A stretch of DNA of 64,000 nt from Pholiota molesta (GCA_014925825.1 JACGCK010000091.1:122255-186254); one strand, 5' to 3'; shown: positions 23,961 to 36,434, counted from the stretch's first letter. The notes: a model not told the origin generated them from the letters alone. A program made the numbers and translations.

Positions 23961-24089
23961 CATGTCATTAAGAGCCAACTAACACATCACCGTCCACTAT
24001 TTGTGCCGCTGTTTTCTCTTGGATAGCTCTGAGCCTGGTACATACTCCATGTATAAATCTCAACCGCAATCAAGCAAGGAAAGAAAAAT

Positions 24090-26293
24090 TTAATTCTTCT
24101 GTGGCAGTAACTTTTCTGCGACAACGGCTTCTTCAACTAGACGACGCACATCTGAAGATCGAGGGGTGATAGAGCATTTGAACGGTGTTTTGTGGCTAAA
24201 GTATAACGATCAGCCCGAAATTCTATGTCTGTTGCCAATCGGGCCCCTTGGAGATTTACTTACTTGGTAATTCCATTGTTTTCGAAGTCATCCAAGATTT
24301 CTATATCGTTTCCAAAAGCATCTTTCGCTTTGCCTATGTCGAAGCAAGCCAATAGGGAAGCAATGGTAAGCCACAGCTTGACGCTCATTGTCAGTAACGA
24401 TTAGTGTTCTCGCGTAGATAATCAACTCACTATTGAGCTCGCAGAGTGCTTTCCGATGCAAATTCTTCAAAATAGATATGTTAAATTGTAGTTTTCGAGA
24501 CTGAAACAAGTGCCCACTAACCTTCTCCCAAAACCTTAAGTCAGTACGCGAGTATCGTTTTTCAGTTGGCCATTTGCGTCAATGAACCTTTCCGGTTTAA
24601 ATTCGTATGGTTCTGGATATATCCTCTCGTCTCGTCCCATTGCCCTATTGAATAATAACATGGTTATAGACCACACTTATATGACAACACGGAGTACGTT
24701 ACCAGACGTTAGCAGACACCAAGGTCCCTTCGAACGTTCAAATTACATCAGCTTCCCTCCATATTAAGAGGCATAATAAATCAAGAATTATACCTTTCGG
24801 TATACGATACCCTTTATAATGGTCGTCCTCCCTGACGCAATGAGGAATGGCAAGCGGAGTCGGGGGTAATAGCGCAGGAGCTCGCGATATAGAGCATCAA
24901 CATACGGCAAAGAAGCGCGATCTTCGAAGTCTGGCAGACGATCCGTGCCGACCACCTTGCCGATCTCGTCTTGTCCTTTCCTCTGAATATCTGGGCGTGT
25001 TGCAAGAACATAAAAGAGTGACGCCAGAGCGGCAATTATCGTATCGGAGGCGCCTATCAAAGAACACGGGTTTTGAGCTCTTGTTATTTACGGACTGGCG
25101 TCGAATAAGAGGATATACTAACCACTGTATATCGTTACCGCAACCTGGTTGATTACGTCTTCATCTTCTTTATATCCAGGCGTCCCGCGTCTTGTTTCCA
25201 GAAATTCGGACAGAACACATGGATTTGCGATGCCCTCGGCCTTTTGGGTAATGAGTTCTCAAAATTTACAGCCTCGTATGTTTGAGATACCCATCGTCAT
25301 TGACAACTCACTAGATTCTTTTTCACAAACTCCATGGGTTCCGTCTCTAATTTGCGGTTGAGTTTTCTGGATTCGGCGGCAATTTTCTGAGTGGAAGCGC
25401 CAGGAATCCAAGCCGGAATGCGTCCCAATATAGGGAAAAAGTTGATCAGCGTCGATGGGGGGGTGAAGTAATCACCTGAGAGCGCAACTAATTTTTCCGC
25501 TTGGACAATGAAATGATCGTCTAAGGAAGTCACGTCGTAGCCATACATAAATTCCAGAGGAATGGACATAGACAAGCTGCGAAAGATATCCACATTAGTC
25601 GACGGAACACGTTATGTTAAGTGAGTTTGTGGCACGTACACTCTGTTATGAACAAAGAGACTCTCCGGGTCATCGAGCATTTAACATGTAGTGCACCCTG
25701 CGCTTCTGGACGGGCTGATGACTCGCCATAGCGTCGAGGCGGAAATTTTGCTGGGCCAGTCTGCGATGGTGTCTCCATACTGGGCCATGGGGCATGAAGG
25801 CCATGTTAGCTCCATATCCCATTCTATACACGAAGGTCAACAACGAACTGATCATACAATCCAAATATCTACTAAGCGTAGAACTTACAGTTTCAATATC
25901 GGGATGTCAATTCGATCGGAATAGTTGTTCGCTCTTCTTTCGAGTAACTCTTCTGCATCTTCTAGCGAGTTCAGAACTATAACGTGGATGCCGGGCATGC
26001 GTGCATGTACAATGCTACCTACATAAACGACGACTGATTAGCAGCTTCGCGGAAAGACAGACAGAGGTTATACTGTTATATTGCTTCCCCCACCGCAGAT
26101 AGTGCATACCGTAATCAACGAGGGGGAAATCGAACATGTTTCCTATGAGTGGCTTCGGTTTCGGGCCCGGCGGGTAAGGCAGGCGAGTCGCGACTTTCAA
26201 CCACCAGGAGATAGCTTGTGTGACGGTCGTGAATACAAGGAGGGTGCAGACCACAGACGAAAAGCCTGGCCATGTTACGTATGTGGGATCCAT
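24090..26293 (-). pseudogene. Cytochrome P450 (CYP64/OrdA-like), inactivated by three lesions
   Basis: A multi-exon minus-strand P450 begins at the ATG at 26293 with a membrane anchor (VVCTLLVFTTVTQAISWWL) and the proline-rich hinge YPPGPKPKPLIGN. Family landmarks follow: SIVHARMPG, HGPVWRHHRRLAQQNFR (helix C, near 25800), MYGYDV, the I-helix GASDTI (near 25055), YRELLRYYP with ExxR (near 24880), YPEPYEFKPERF (near 24610), the haem motif RRICIGKHSA (near 24450) and a C-terminal LWLTIASLLACFDI. Three defects are visible. A frame change near 25679 lies between HYMLN and LDDPESLF. A single-base loss near 24853 lies between RYYP and LAIPHC. A TAA stop at 24536-24538 replaces the aromatic residue just before GFGRR. 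Such P450s oxidise secondary metabolites or xenobiotics. Sequencing errors could mimic any one lesion, less easily all three. Confidence 0.85.
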
Positions 26294-29200
26294 GCACTGT
26301 TCAGTTCGTCGAGGTCGCAGAGAAAGTTGGCTCTGATTGACATCTTAGTGCAACTGCTATCGTTATAAACCATACCCGAAAGAGTGTCTATTCATGTTTC
26401 CCACCTACAAGTTATAAATCTCTATTATTTGTGGCGCGTGGACATTTCCCACATGGAGAGTCACTTGCTGCCCCTAGAACCCCTTTCAGACCGGAAACGC
26501 GAACTACCTTGATTCTTTCCGGTATTTAATTGCTGAAAGAATCATCGAAGTCATATTCTTAGGTGAATAGTCCTCAGTTGGGAACAAATTACGAGACTTT
26601 CGGACAGCTTCGGTGTTTCTGATAGGTAGGTAGATCAAACATTGCAGACCATCGTGGAAGAAACTTGGATATTCATGAGAAGTTGTCTCCGTCGAACCCG
26701 GTGTTAATTTAAAGTTACAGTAGGAACTAAGTGGACAAACTTATGTTATATTAAAAACGGCGGCCGCAAGGCGCGATAAAATAAGAAACAACCATCTACC
26801 AGTTGCACGATAGATATGCTCTTACTCCTACTCCACAAGACGACTATACTGCCCCTTATCCATGCTGGCCTCGTCCCATGTTCGTACGTGTATGTCCGAA
26901 AAGAATTACTGCACATGTCAAATTTTGGAAATTAGTAAGGCTTACGACGATGATTCAGACGAGCGGTTGGTACAGCAGGTTGATTCCTGGCCGCAAAGCA
27001 TTAACATACGGCTCAGCCCGCAAGGAATGGAAAGACTTGCATTGCGGAGACTCCGATAAGTGTGGTAGCAAGTGCATCTGTTGATAGATTATAGCAGTAC
27101 TGCCAGTAGGATCCTGTCATTCTGATTCCTCGCTACTAATATGCTAATGACTGTCAATGAGCAAACAAGAATAATGCGTGATAGGTTGGCGCTTGACTGA
27201 CGATATAAGATGAGATGGGATGGATGTGGTGGGTAGGGCTCTGCCAAAATGAGAAGCGTTGGCAAAGCGTTGGGCAAGTCCGGCTCCCACCCGTACCCCA
27301 ACGGCGGGTTGCCGGGTGCACGGCAGTCCCTATGGATGAAATGACGGCTTCGTCGGCAGTCAGGCTTCAAGCTCCGCTTCAACCAAAATCAACATGATTT
27401 TGTTCCTTGTCGCCTCGTTATTGCCGTGTGCCCCTCCCCTCGAACGAAGGATGTGAGCCGGCTGCCTAACTCAACGCCACAAGCGGACATACCAGCACGT
27501 CAACACGCGGCGACAACAGGCGACACGCGACATAGACAGCGCGGACAATGGCGACGACAATGCGGCGACGTCGACGTGGGCGACTGGCGTGGACGAAACG
27601 ATGGCCGCGTCAGCATGGCTTATCGTAGTATCGAGCTAAGCCCCCCACCGCACGCATTCACTCTGAGTCACTCCAATTACACTCATTGACAGTGCGCTGT
27701 AGCCGGAGTCGGTAATATCACCCTCGACCTCACCACCCGCATCCCACACGTCCCGCCGCCCATCACCTCTGCAGCCCCTCTCAGTGGGTGCGGCAGCACG
27801 AACGCGGCGGACTGCTGACACAGGCGTGAGCAAACCAGCGGGGCATGAGACAACCAAGGGAAGACCCGCGAAGCGGGAGATCCGTCAGGTACGCCGCCGC
27901 CGACTGGAAGTCAGCATTGTCTTACTCCCCTGCAGTTCGAACTACCCAGCGCGACTCTAGGAAACCGCAGACCGACCCATCCCACCCGCCCCTTCTCAGC
28001 AGCTAGTCCGATGACGAACGAGCGCTTTACTCGCTTGTTTGTTCATTCCCTGCTAACGGATGAACGCGCTTGCCGCGCTCTCAAATTCACCACCATGGAT
28101 AACACCGCCGCCGACTTCCTATCCGCATAGGAAGGCCGGCACATCTCACCACTGACGCACTCTGCACAGCTGGAGGACGCTGGGATTGATGAACACGGAT
28201 ACGCGCTGACGCAGTCCGCGCCGCGGCAATGGGTGCCCTCAGCCCGTCTGCACGAACAATGAGCGCTGCAATTGCAGCCTCTGCGCCGTCCAGACGCTTG
28301 AGCTTGGCATACCAACCCCGATCCCAGACAAACCTGGGTACAACCCAGAAGATGACACACTGTATGAGCCAGATTACGCCACATTTAAATAAATACAAGA
28401 TCCGCAGCGATCACCATGACGAATTGCCATGACGGTACCAGCTCATATGAAAACGACCAGGAGATGAGCGCACTTATGGACGCACATACAACAGCCACTG
28501 CACATTGGCGGTACATATCAATTATCGACGTCCACGTGTCTGAGTTGCTCGTTGTTGTCGCTCACTGATGTCTAACTGCACACCTTACCTGTCTCCCACA
28601 GACGCTGAAGGTTGGCACGGCTGGGCACTTGGCTGACTCGCTGAGGATGGCTCAAAGCGTTGCATATACCGTTGGTGCTTGCGTCTCTGGTGAGGCATGC
28701 TTAAAATAGATTTAAAAGACTCCCATAGAGAATTCATTTGTTCCAGCTTACACTGGTGATAGCGATGAAGATTGTAATCGATAAGAGAAAGCTGTGAAAG
28801 GACGTCCTCATATCAGTACTTCTAAATTCTGCTGCCTCGTGGTTATGGGCAGTTATTTCTTTCGAAATGCAATGTTTCGGCGCTTAATATAATCACATAA
28901 GAAACCGCATGTTGTGATTACTCAAATGGTGTCATTCTATCAGTTATCACTAATTAACTTTACATTGAAGATGAACGGAGACGGAAATTATCACCGTCTC
29001 TTCATTAAGATATCTGGAAAACGCGTCGCGGCCTCGAACAAGCCGCGTGTACCTTCACATCGACGCATGCCTTTTGCCTCGTGCCCACTTTGAGATACGA
29101 ATTTAGATGAAAATGAAGCATGAGGCGTGGGTCGTACAATGAGAGTGCGTATGAAATTGAATGATGATGAAGTGTCGAGTCTGTTATATTATTGTGCGAT

Positions 29201-29433
29201 TCACAGCTGCATACATTAAAGCTATAATCAGATGATTTACAAACTGCTGACAAGTTACAAAAAATCTTTTCAGCACGATGCACATAACACTATAACGGTT
29301 TTCTACCATCCGTGTACTATTTAAACTAGTCTAGACGAGAGAAATCTCCACATTCTACACCTTACCACTCGTCTCGAGGTATAGTGGCGGTCTCGGTTTA
29401 ATCCTGGTAGTTGGTGTCAACTCTTTGCTGGAA
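26294..29433. other. Long gene-poor stretch
   Basis: About 3.1 kb without a supported exon. Positions 26294-27400 hold short open frames only. About 27470-27620 is rich in CGACA/GCGAC motifs, which create spurious frames. About 27990-28400 has higher GC content and an unrecognised 110-codon minus frame. From 28700 the sequence is AT-rich. This may contain decayed mobile-element sequence, but I could not identify any. Confidence 0.5.
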
Positions 29434-30159
29434 ATGAGTACGACGCCAACCATGACCATTATCATGCCCAACACACGCAATGACGACCGCTATCCATCCC
29501 AAAACGCGGTTAGTACACATGTGACAACCTTCGTATCGTTTGATTGACAAGCTATATGATAATCTCAGGTCCCAGACAATTCCATCGAGAACAGCACCTA
29601 CAAGTATCTACCCTCTTTTTCCCGCTCAAATTGGGCCGCCACCTCTTCGTCGAGCCGTGGCCATTCCATTGCCCCTTCAATCTCCTAATGTTCCTATTCG
29701 CACCCATATTCTCATCACGCACCGTCACTCAATTGTTCCGATATACTGGAATATATCGCTCCCCCGTCCACCGCCCATCTCGCAGGCGCCATTTATGGGG
29801 TCGGTGGTCCTGGTACCACGACGTGGCTGTGGTACCCGCTGTGTCGAGCATCGCCATTCGCATAAGAGGTGTCGCGCGCCCGTGGTTGTCTTTCCGGTTG
29901 AAGCGGGTCTCCAATCAGGATCGTCGACGTGCTTCGCGCCGTGTACAATGTCGTCCGAGCTGAAGCCCTTGAAGTCGAAGATGGCGCTGGCGCCAGGGCA
30001 GATTCCCGACACATTTCCCACGCTGATTCCATCGCCGCCGATGCCATTCGCCGCTATTTGCGGAACCGTATCTGGTGGTATGGGTTGTCGCAAAGTATGG
30101 ACGAGGTGGATGTGTGGGTCCTCCATCTCCGACGCCCCGCTGGCGGGAGGTTTCTTTGA
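29434..30159 (+). pseudogene. DUF6699-type protein, frameshifted copy
   Basis: Homologue of the intact gene at 31477-32194 with the same two-exon layout (first exon 29434 to about 29511, intron ending near 29570). The body keeps the family pattern: SIVPIYWNISLPRP, AVVPAVSSIAIRIRGVARP, PVVVFPVEAG, VDVLRAVYNVVRAEALE and DEVDVWVLHLRRP. These pieces lie in three different reading frames, with shifts near 29810, 29880 and 29920, so no single protein can be made. DUF6699 is a domain of unknown function abundant in Agaricomycetes. Confidence 0.82.
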
Positions 30160-31476
30160 TGGCATGCTTGATATTCTGCCAGTTTCAGGAAGGTGGTTAC
30201 TTGTGAGATGGGAGCGGACTGGTCCGCTCAAAGTAAACAGCAAGTCTGTTGTGATTGAACTGTATTATCAGTAACCGAACAATGACTGGACGTCCATCTG
30301 TATTACCATTACCTAGTAGTCACTCTCATTGTACGATAAAAAACTACGGGCATAGTTTATGTGTTGTCATGTCATACATTCATGGTCCATGGGATGCACA
30401 TTATGTCAAGTGTTCCAAAGCAGTCTATGACGCTCGACAACGAGCTAATGACGATATAGGCAAGGGAGCATTACATATCGAGTCCAACTGGAGGCCTAAA
30501 CTTTACTGTGAACGATTTCTAGACCTAGCGCTTCAGCAGTCGTACACAGACGCGCTACACAATTTATCCTCAATTTGTAGGCGCTGACATACTTATGGGC
30601 AATGCGGGCATATTTATGGGACGCAGACGTATGGGCAGACATCACCCAGATTCGAATCCTGGGCGTGATCCCGGATTCGTTCTTGGATTTCTTGCTGCAA
30701 GACGTTGGCAAGACGTTGTGCACACCCTGTGCACACCTCCTTGGGTACGAAGCTGCGTGATACCGCTGTCAAACAATCTATATTGGAAACCTCAATGAGA
30801 CGCTGTTTGGTCGGCGCTCCCACAGGTTCTCGTCAAATCTTGATGGGTTCTCGGTAATGTCGAACAGTGGTCTGCTAGGTGATGCTCAGGTTCCAAAAAT
30901 GATAAAGATTCCAATACTATGATTCATTCATCACCACTCTTCCGTCCTTCCTCATAGACATCTATGTTTGTGTATAGTGACCTGATCCCATCCGATGGAA
31001 TTGTGCCTCCTGATTTCTGACGAATCCTGAGGAACTTGCCCGAAGTTGATTGCCTAGATCTGATGGAGACCGCGATGAAACCTTCCTCAGACTTGAATGC
31101 CGAGAGCAGGAGAGAATAGTGAGCATATTTAATGGCCGTATTCGTTACTTTCTTTCTCTGACCTCAACATCTAAACCTACTATTCAGACTACCCGAGTAC
31201 AACGCAACCCAGGACTCACGAAACAATAATGTTCCCCAACCCCAACCACTCTGGTACGGAACGACACTTCCAGCGCAGTCTTCATGACCGCAACGATGAA
31301 TTGGCAGACAGTACCACAGGTGCGCACAACAAGCAACCAAGAAGTATACTAACAGCGCTAATGTGTTGGTAGACACAGGATATGGAATCTTGTTCGCTAT
31401 ACAGACTGAATACAGCGGGAACCTTGATAACGCAGAAAAAAGTTCAGCAGAGCGCACCACTATTGGTACGGCGTCC
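30160..31476. other. Intergenic between the two DUF6699 copies
   Basis: No exon can be supported with confidence. A possible extra 5' exon for the downstream gene starts at the ATG at 31229 and splices (31319/31373) in frame into 31373-31542, but the sister copy shows no equivalent. A tRNA-like B-box (GATTCGAATCC at about 30650) was examined and rejected. Confidence 0.5.
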
Positions 31477-32194
31477 ATGCGGACCATGGCCATCACAACG
31501 CCATCGAATATAAATGGTGTCGGCTGTCCATCTTATAATACAGTCAGTAGAAGCTATCGCACGAGCCACACAATTTCTGACATACCAATCATATATCGTA
31601 CAGAATAATGTGGCCAGCAACAATTCTCACGATACATCTGTGGTACCTCCTGCAATCCCTCGCATTCAAGCCATCCCGTTGCCTCCTCTGTCACCCAATA
31701 TTCCTATTCAGATTCATACATTGATCACATACCGCCCTTCCCTCGTTCTAACGTACTGGAACATGTCGCTTCCCCCATCTACTGCGCGTCTCGCAACCAA
31801 CGTTGGTTTTGATGAGCGATGGTTCCGTGATGCGGCTGCCGTACCCCTAGTGTCGAGCATTACTGTTCGCATTAGGGGCGTCTCGCGCCCTATTGTTGTC
31901 TTTCCGGTTGACGCAGGATGCCCGATCAGGATCATCGATATACTGCGAGCAGTATACAATGCGGTGAGAGCAGAAGTCCTCGAAAATGAGACTGGGATCA
32001 GCGATGTCCCTGCTTATGGCGCGCATGAGCCATGCTCCCGCGAAGTTTCGTTTGACGATTCTATCGCCGCAGACGCCATTCAGAGGCACTTCAACGATCG
32101 CGTCTGGTGGTGGGGTTTATCACCCAGCATCAACGAGGCCGATGTGTGGGTCCTCCACATGAGAGGCCTAAGTCGTGGCGGATTTCGTCGGTAA
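31477..32194 (+). CDS. DUF6699-domain protein, intact copy
   Basis: Two exons (31477-31542 and 31604-32194) encode 218 aa. The domain shows the usual DUF6699 order. A proline-rich N-terminus is followed by S-x-V-L-T-Y-W-N-M-S-L-P-P-S-T near residue 90 and VPLVSSITVRIRGVSRPIVV. Then come the IRIIDILRAVYNAVRAEV helix, a D-A-I-Q-R-H-F segment and the closing DVWVLHM. The exon boundary was chosen because the broken copy upstream has its boundary at the homologous site and both junctions are phase 0. A longer N-terminus starting at ATG 31229 through one more intron is possible. Function is unknown; the family is Agaricomycete-specific and often multi-copy. No signal peptide or membrane segment is visible. 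Confidence 0.78.
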
Positions 32195-33078
32195 AGCATT
32201 CAGTGTCATCTTGGGAGCAACCGAGAATCAGAAGCCTGTATTACTTAAAGTCAGTAATTGGTCTCATGTATTTCTATGTATAAAGATTGTAAAATTACCG
32301 AAGCAGTATATTCATCACCAGTGTTTGGTATTTCTGCATTAGCAGCAGCCGCAAGTGGGATCCGCAGAAAGATAAGAGTTGTTCAGGTTAGAAAGCTACA
32401 CTTTGAACAAACTTTGAACCGCGCTTGCCAATCCTTTCGCACGTGACCGGGCCGGTTGTAAGCGGCGTTCAATGTTCGACCTTCAAAGCTTCAACGTCGA
32501 CGTTCAAACGTTCATGAACCGCTCCTGATTCATCGAGTTTAAGACCCAACCACTGGCCAGGTCCAAACTTACCGAACTCCAATGAAAACGTCCAAGGATC
32601 AAGGCCTCTAGTTACGCACGGACCACTTGTAACGTGCCGTAAAACAAGGGCGAGCGACCAGGGCGTGCGATCAGCCTTTCTGTCCAAAACACGAACCGTG
32701 CGCTGGACCAAAGTTGACCCCCCCGACGACGTTAAATTTTACGAGCGGGGCAGCTCAAACCTCATTCTTACCACCACACCATTTCTCAGTACAATACCAC
32801 TGCAAAGGCATCTCACGAACCACGCCTAGTGATCATTGGACGACATTGCAAGTTTCAGCTTTATTCTATGTTTATCGCGCTTGCTGATCTTGAACTATGA
32901 TCCAGGTTGTGGGTCTCTAGCGAAGGTATCCATATGTGGGACAACAAGGGGCTCTGGGTCAAATAGGTACGTCCGCCTTGTCTTTCAACCACGTGTAGAC
33001 ATTGCATTGACCTCCCACTACCTTAAATAAGCTTTTGTCACTCAAAGTTTCCGAATCGTTTTCAACCCCTACCTTAGC
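32195..33078. other. Intergenic, nothing recognisable
   Basis: About 880 bp between the DUF6699 gene and the F-box pseudogene. The stretch at 32440-32720 contains GTTCAA/TTGAAC-type near-palindromic words but no consistent repeat. The last 50 bp precede the F-box ATG and probably hold its former promoter. Confidence 0.5.
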
Positions 33079-35006
33079 ATGGATCCTTCCCATATCCCAG
33101 ACGATATTTGGACCGAAATCTTCGAGTTTCTTCCCCGCCGGCAGCTAGTCGCCAATGTCCAACGAACCTGTCGTCGATTCCGCACGCTTGCCACCGACAC
33201 TCTTCTCCGCCATATTCTTTGGTTCACGCCAGCCCAAATCGAAGAGGAATTGCTGTTATGGAGTACCGTCAATGCAAACAGAGTGACGCTCCCAAGATCG
33301 TTGTGTATCACGCTCACTTGGAAGTGGATGCACAGACACAAGTCTGGGATAGCGTACCTATTTCGATAGTGAGCCCGTTTCTCGATTACATTTTGCTTCT
33401 CTCTGCTTACATTCGTCGTTCGTTTGCCTCTCATTTTCTTTAGCTCACCTCCCGAAACCGAAAACCCCTCTACCGCCGGTCCATGCCCAATTGCCGCTCT
33501 TCACGTCTCTCCGTACGCTTACGATCTCGAATATTGCTTTTTCTGAAGAACCTGCCGCGCCCTCCAGCTCATTCCTACCCTTCGAAGTTTAAGGATACTC
33601 AACAGCACTTTTCACATCATAGAACTGTCTCGCGAGGAACACCGAGAACGCATGAATCTCCCACCGGTACAACTAGCTACTCTGCCTATAACCCATTTCT
33701 GTCTACACAATGTGCGTTCGATACGGACCCCCTTTCCGTCTGCCATCCCGTGCGCCTCTTATGTGCCCTTCCCTGACCTCGTTAGCAATAACGTGGGGCT
33801 CGAGCACCGGGCAGGGATACCAGCTGCTTGTCCATGATCCCTTATCCAAAAATGATCTATGGCTGCAACAGCATCGTGTGCCGGCGCATATCCTGGCCAC
33901 GACGCACATCGCGACGAGCACGCACCCGCGCGCAAGCCCTAACCTGGCTGATATCGAAGTGCGCATTCCGCTTCTCGACGACCAGTTCTTCGAGGGGCTC
34001 GTCAGTCTTGCCTCCCCGCCTCCATCCGCCGTGCATCCCCCGTTGCGCGTCAAGATCCACGTCGTCAAGATGAAGCTCGCCGCGAACGATTTTTCCATAG
34101 AGCGGGCGCGTCGTCCGCCCAACGTATGGAGCTATACCGGTCCGTTTCATGCGCTGGTCGCTTTTGTGCCTACCAAGCGGCGTCCGTCCGACACGCCTCT
34201 CTCATGAAGATGATGCGTTGGACGATTTGTCGACCCCGCTCACGCAGCTGCGCCTCAGGCCTCCCGGGGTACCGGTCTCTTGGGTCGTCTGTCGTCTTGA
34301 GCGGCTCGTGTGGCCGCTGAATCTGGAGCATCTGGAAGTCTGCATCCATGCTTGGGACGTTGAGATTCTTTACGCGATTAGGGAATTGTGTCCCAATGTG
34401 GTTAGGGTGGCTGTGAGATATGGGGAAGGGATGATGGACGAGGTACGTTGACTATTCCGCTTTATCACTCGCATTTGCGCGTTGCTAACAATTTATCTTT
34501 AGGACCGTCTGATCACACTAGGGAGCCCGATTTTTTCTGGACTCAAGCGCCTCCACACTCTCCGCCTTCTGCGCGATCCCAGATGCGCCAAGGACGCTGT
34601 CGTCCCTCGGCGTCGACCCGTTGACCCACGTCTCTCTATGGATCCAGCGGAACTCGGACTGCCCGAATATCTTTTCCCGCCTGCACCACCAGCGGGAGAG
34701 ACGCCGGAAGAGACGCCCGTAGACGTGGCCGCGGACGTACCGCTCGAAGACTGTCTCGCGGGGTGGAGCAGGTATTGTCCGTCGCTGCGGCGCGTGCAGG
34801 TCGGCGGCGGTACGGAGGGGGTCGCGTGGCGGAGGCGGTGGCACGGCGATGCGTGGCGTAAGGTGTGGGTTGAGGACGTGAGGAGCCGGAGGAGCGTGGG
34901 GACTCGGAATACGGATGGGGTGATGGCGGTGAGGATGTGGATGAGGGAGAGATCTGGAGCGAAGTTGGGCGCGCGTTTGCTTGATTTTTTGAAGGCTAGG
35001 TTATGA
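33079..35006 (+). pseudogene. F-box/LRR-type gene with multiple frameshifts
   Basis: A good F-box opens the gene at the ATG at 33079 (IPDDIWTEIFEFLPRRQLVA, then QRTCRRFRTLATDTLLRHI). Leucine-rich segments follow but switch frame repeatedly: LPLFTSLRTLTISNIAF (about 33490-33545), LIPTLRSLRILNSTF (about 33570-33615), CPSLTSLAITWGSS (about 33765-33805) up to about 34160, then LRPPGVPVSWVVCRLERL (about 34250). A GT-AG intron (34441-34502) leads into the final exon, ending at 35006. At least three single-base shifts lie between these blocks where no splice site could explain them. Most likely a recent pseudogene of an SCF adaptor family; a run of assembly errors is the alternative. Confidence 0.75.
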
Positions 35007-35740
35007 GGATCTTGTCGATGATTTGCTAATGTATAAGACGTTGATTGATATACGCACCACTGAATAGGATTTTTTTCTTGTACGTGTGAGGCGAAAAATC
35101 GAAAATGAAAGTGTTTTACAAAGCTTTTTCCAGGAATTGACATGGCGCCCATCCAGCGTCCATTCAAGCGCGAGATGCATCAAGGACCTCGGGCCAACAC
35201 AGACAATGTTTCCCTCAAAATCCTTCCGTATATTGACACCAACTCAGCTGAAGTTCACACCCATCGCCTATATTCAATGGTAGCGGTCCAGGTCCCTTAT
35301 TTCTCAAGATTAATGGGGAGTGGCAAAGACTGAGTTATTGAGTACTGAATCCTGGGCCTCAGATATTGAAATTTGAGCGCTATAGTGACGTTTTGGGACG
35401 GTTGTAGACACTGGACAGTTGCTGGACAGGCACCGGGGAGGCGCGGCTGGCGGCGCGTCCTCGAATACAAACACGTGCAAAGCAAGGCGTGTATCTTCTC
35501 TGCCTCTGCCATCCTTCTCGAGTTCTCGTTCTCGTCTCTTGTCCCCTAGTCCCTATACTCAACCTGCAAGCCGATTCCATGTCTTAAAACAATACTTCCC
35601 CGCCTATCACACCATCCGCATACTGTATGTCGCTGTACCGTCCAGGCATGCACACCTCGAACGACCGCTCCTAGTCTCTTCGCCCATGTGCACACTGCAT
35701 CCTTAAGAACCGTCGGGGCGCGCGTGGCATGCACTGCAGG
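35007..35740. other. Intergenic, nothing recognisable
   Basis: This is the stretch downstream of the F-box pseudogene. Short open frames are present on both strands without motifs. No repeat or exon can be supported. Confidence 0.5.
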
Positions 35741-35819
35741 GGCGTTCGTGGCGAGACATACGGAGCAGGAATGCCACCCATCACCACCCTAGCCCACCCG
35801 GTCCTACTCCGCATGAACA

Positions 35820-36430
35820 TACGTCCCTGAATCGTGGTGCCTCCCCTCGTCGATGGTCTCTTTCGATTGGCGGGCGCGTCATGTGGGTCCAACGACTATT
35901 GTAGCTACCAGAGCAGAGACGGGCAAGGTCATACAGAAGGAGCATCAAACCGTTGTTGAGTATGTTTTCGCTTTCCTTCGGTGTGAGGCTCTGCTTACAA
36001 TGTGATAGAATGATCACCTCGACGTTCGAAGACGCGTATCCGCGCTCGGAAATCATACGCCAGCGCGTCAGCGGTGTTGTCGCGGTCCACCAGCTCTTTT
36101 CTGTTCTGGCTCCAGCGCTTGAAGACGGTACGTCGTCTCCATCAACTTTCTGCTCGCTGGCCTATGTCACCCCATCCGCGCCCTCGCTGATCCATCCGTT
36201 CTTCTCTCGTAATTCAGGATGCACGCGAGCGAGACACTCTCCTCGTCGTTCCTATCGTCTGGACCTGCAGGAGACCCCTGCCACCGCCTGCGCATGTGCG
36301 GCGATATGTGCAAGAACGCCCGATTACGACGCTGGCAGTGAACGCAGACGCGAAGGCGCTTACGTTTTTAGAAACGGCGTGTTATGCAGCAAACTGGTAC
36401 CGACGCTTGAGTGCGTTTGTATAGCATTAT
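35820..36430 (+). pseudogene. Third importin-beta gene fragment (exons 5-8)
   Basis: Nucleotide blocks match the importin gene in order. GATGGTCTCTTTCGATTGGC at about 35852 corresponds to exon 5, GGGCAAGGTCATACAGAAGG at about 35919 to the end of exon 5, and GAATGATCACCTCGACGTTC at about 36009 to the start of exon 6. The TCTTTTCTGTTCTGGCTCCA block at about 36097 corresponds to exon 7, and GGCGATATGTGCAAGAACGC at about 36300 to exon 8. The intron between exons 5 and 6 is still recognisable, but part of exons 6-7 is deleted. No open frame is maintained. This fragment covers a part of the gene mostly absent from the two inverted-repeat arms. Confidence 0.82.
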
Positions 36431-36434
36431 AACG

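Larger units (their letters stand above)
9789..24013. repeat. Large inverted repeat pair bounding a 14-kb block
   Basis: The left arm (about 9789-11122, plus orientation) and the right arm (about 22580-24013, minus orientation) are diverged copies of each other. The outer ends match: AACAGCGGCACGAATGGTGG at 9789 is the reverse complement of the region at 24013 with mismatches, followed by GACGGTGATGTGTTAGTTG. The inner ends also match (CTGCCAGC...TCTAGCGCTG). Both arms consist of importin-gene 5' sequence with the same internal deletion. The intervening 11.5 kb contains the ICMT, DAHP synthase and F-box genes. Confidence 0.85.

Noticed and set aside
28410..28720. Possible two-exon gene starting MTNCHDGTSSYENDQE
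   Set aside because: Splicing at the only good donor and acceptor leads to a stop two codons into the next exon.
30630..30690. tRNA-like B-box GATTCGAATCC
   Set aside because: The flanking bases do not complete a T-arm with a G53-C61 pair, and no A-box, anticodon arm or acceptor stem could be folded around it.
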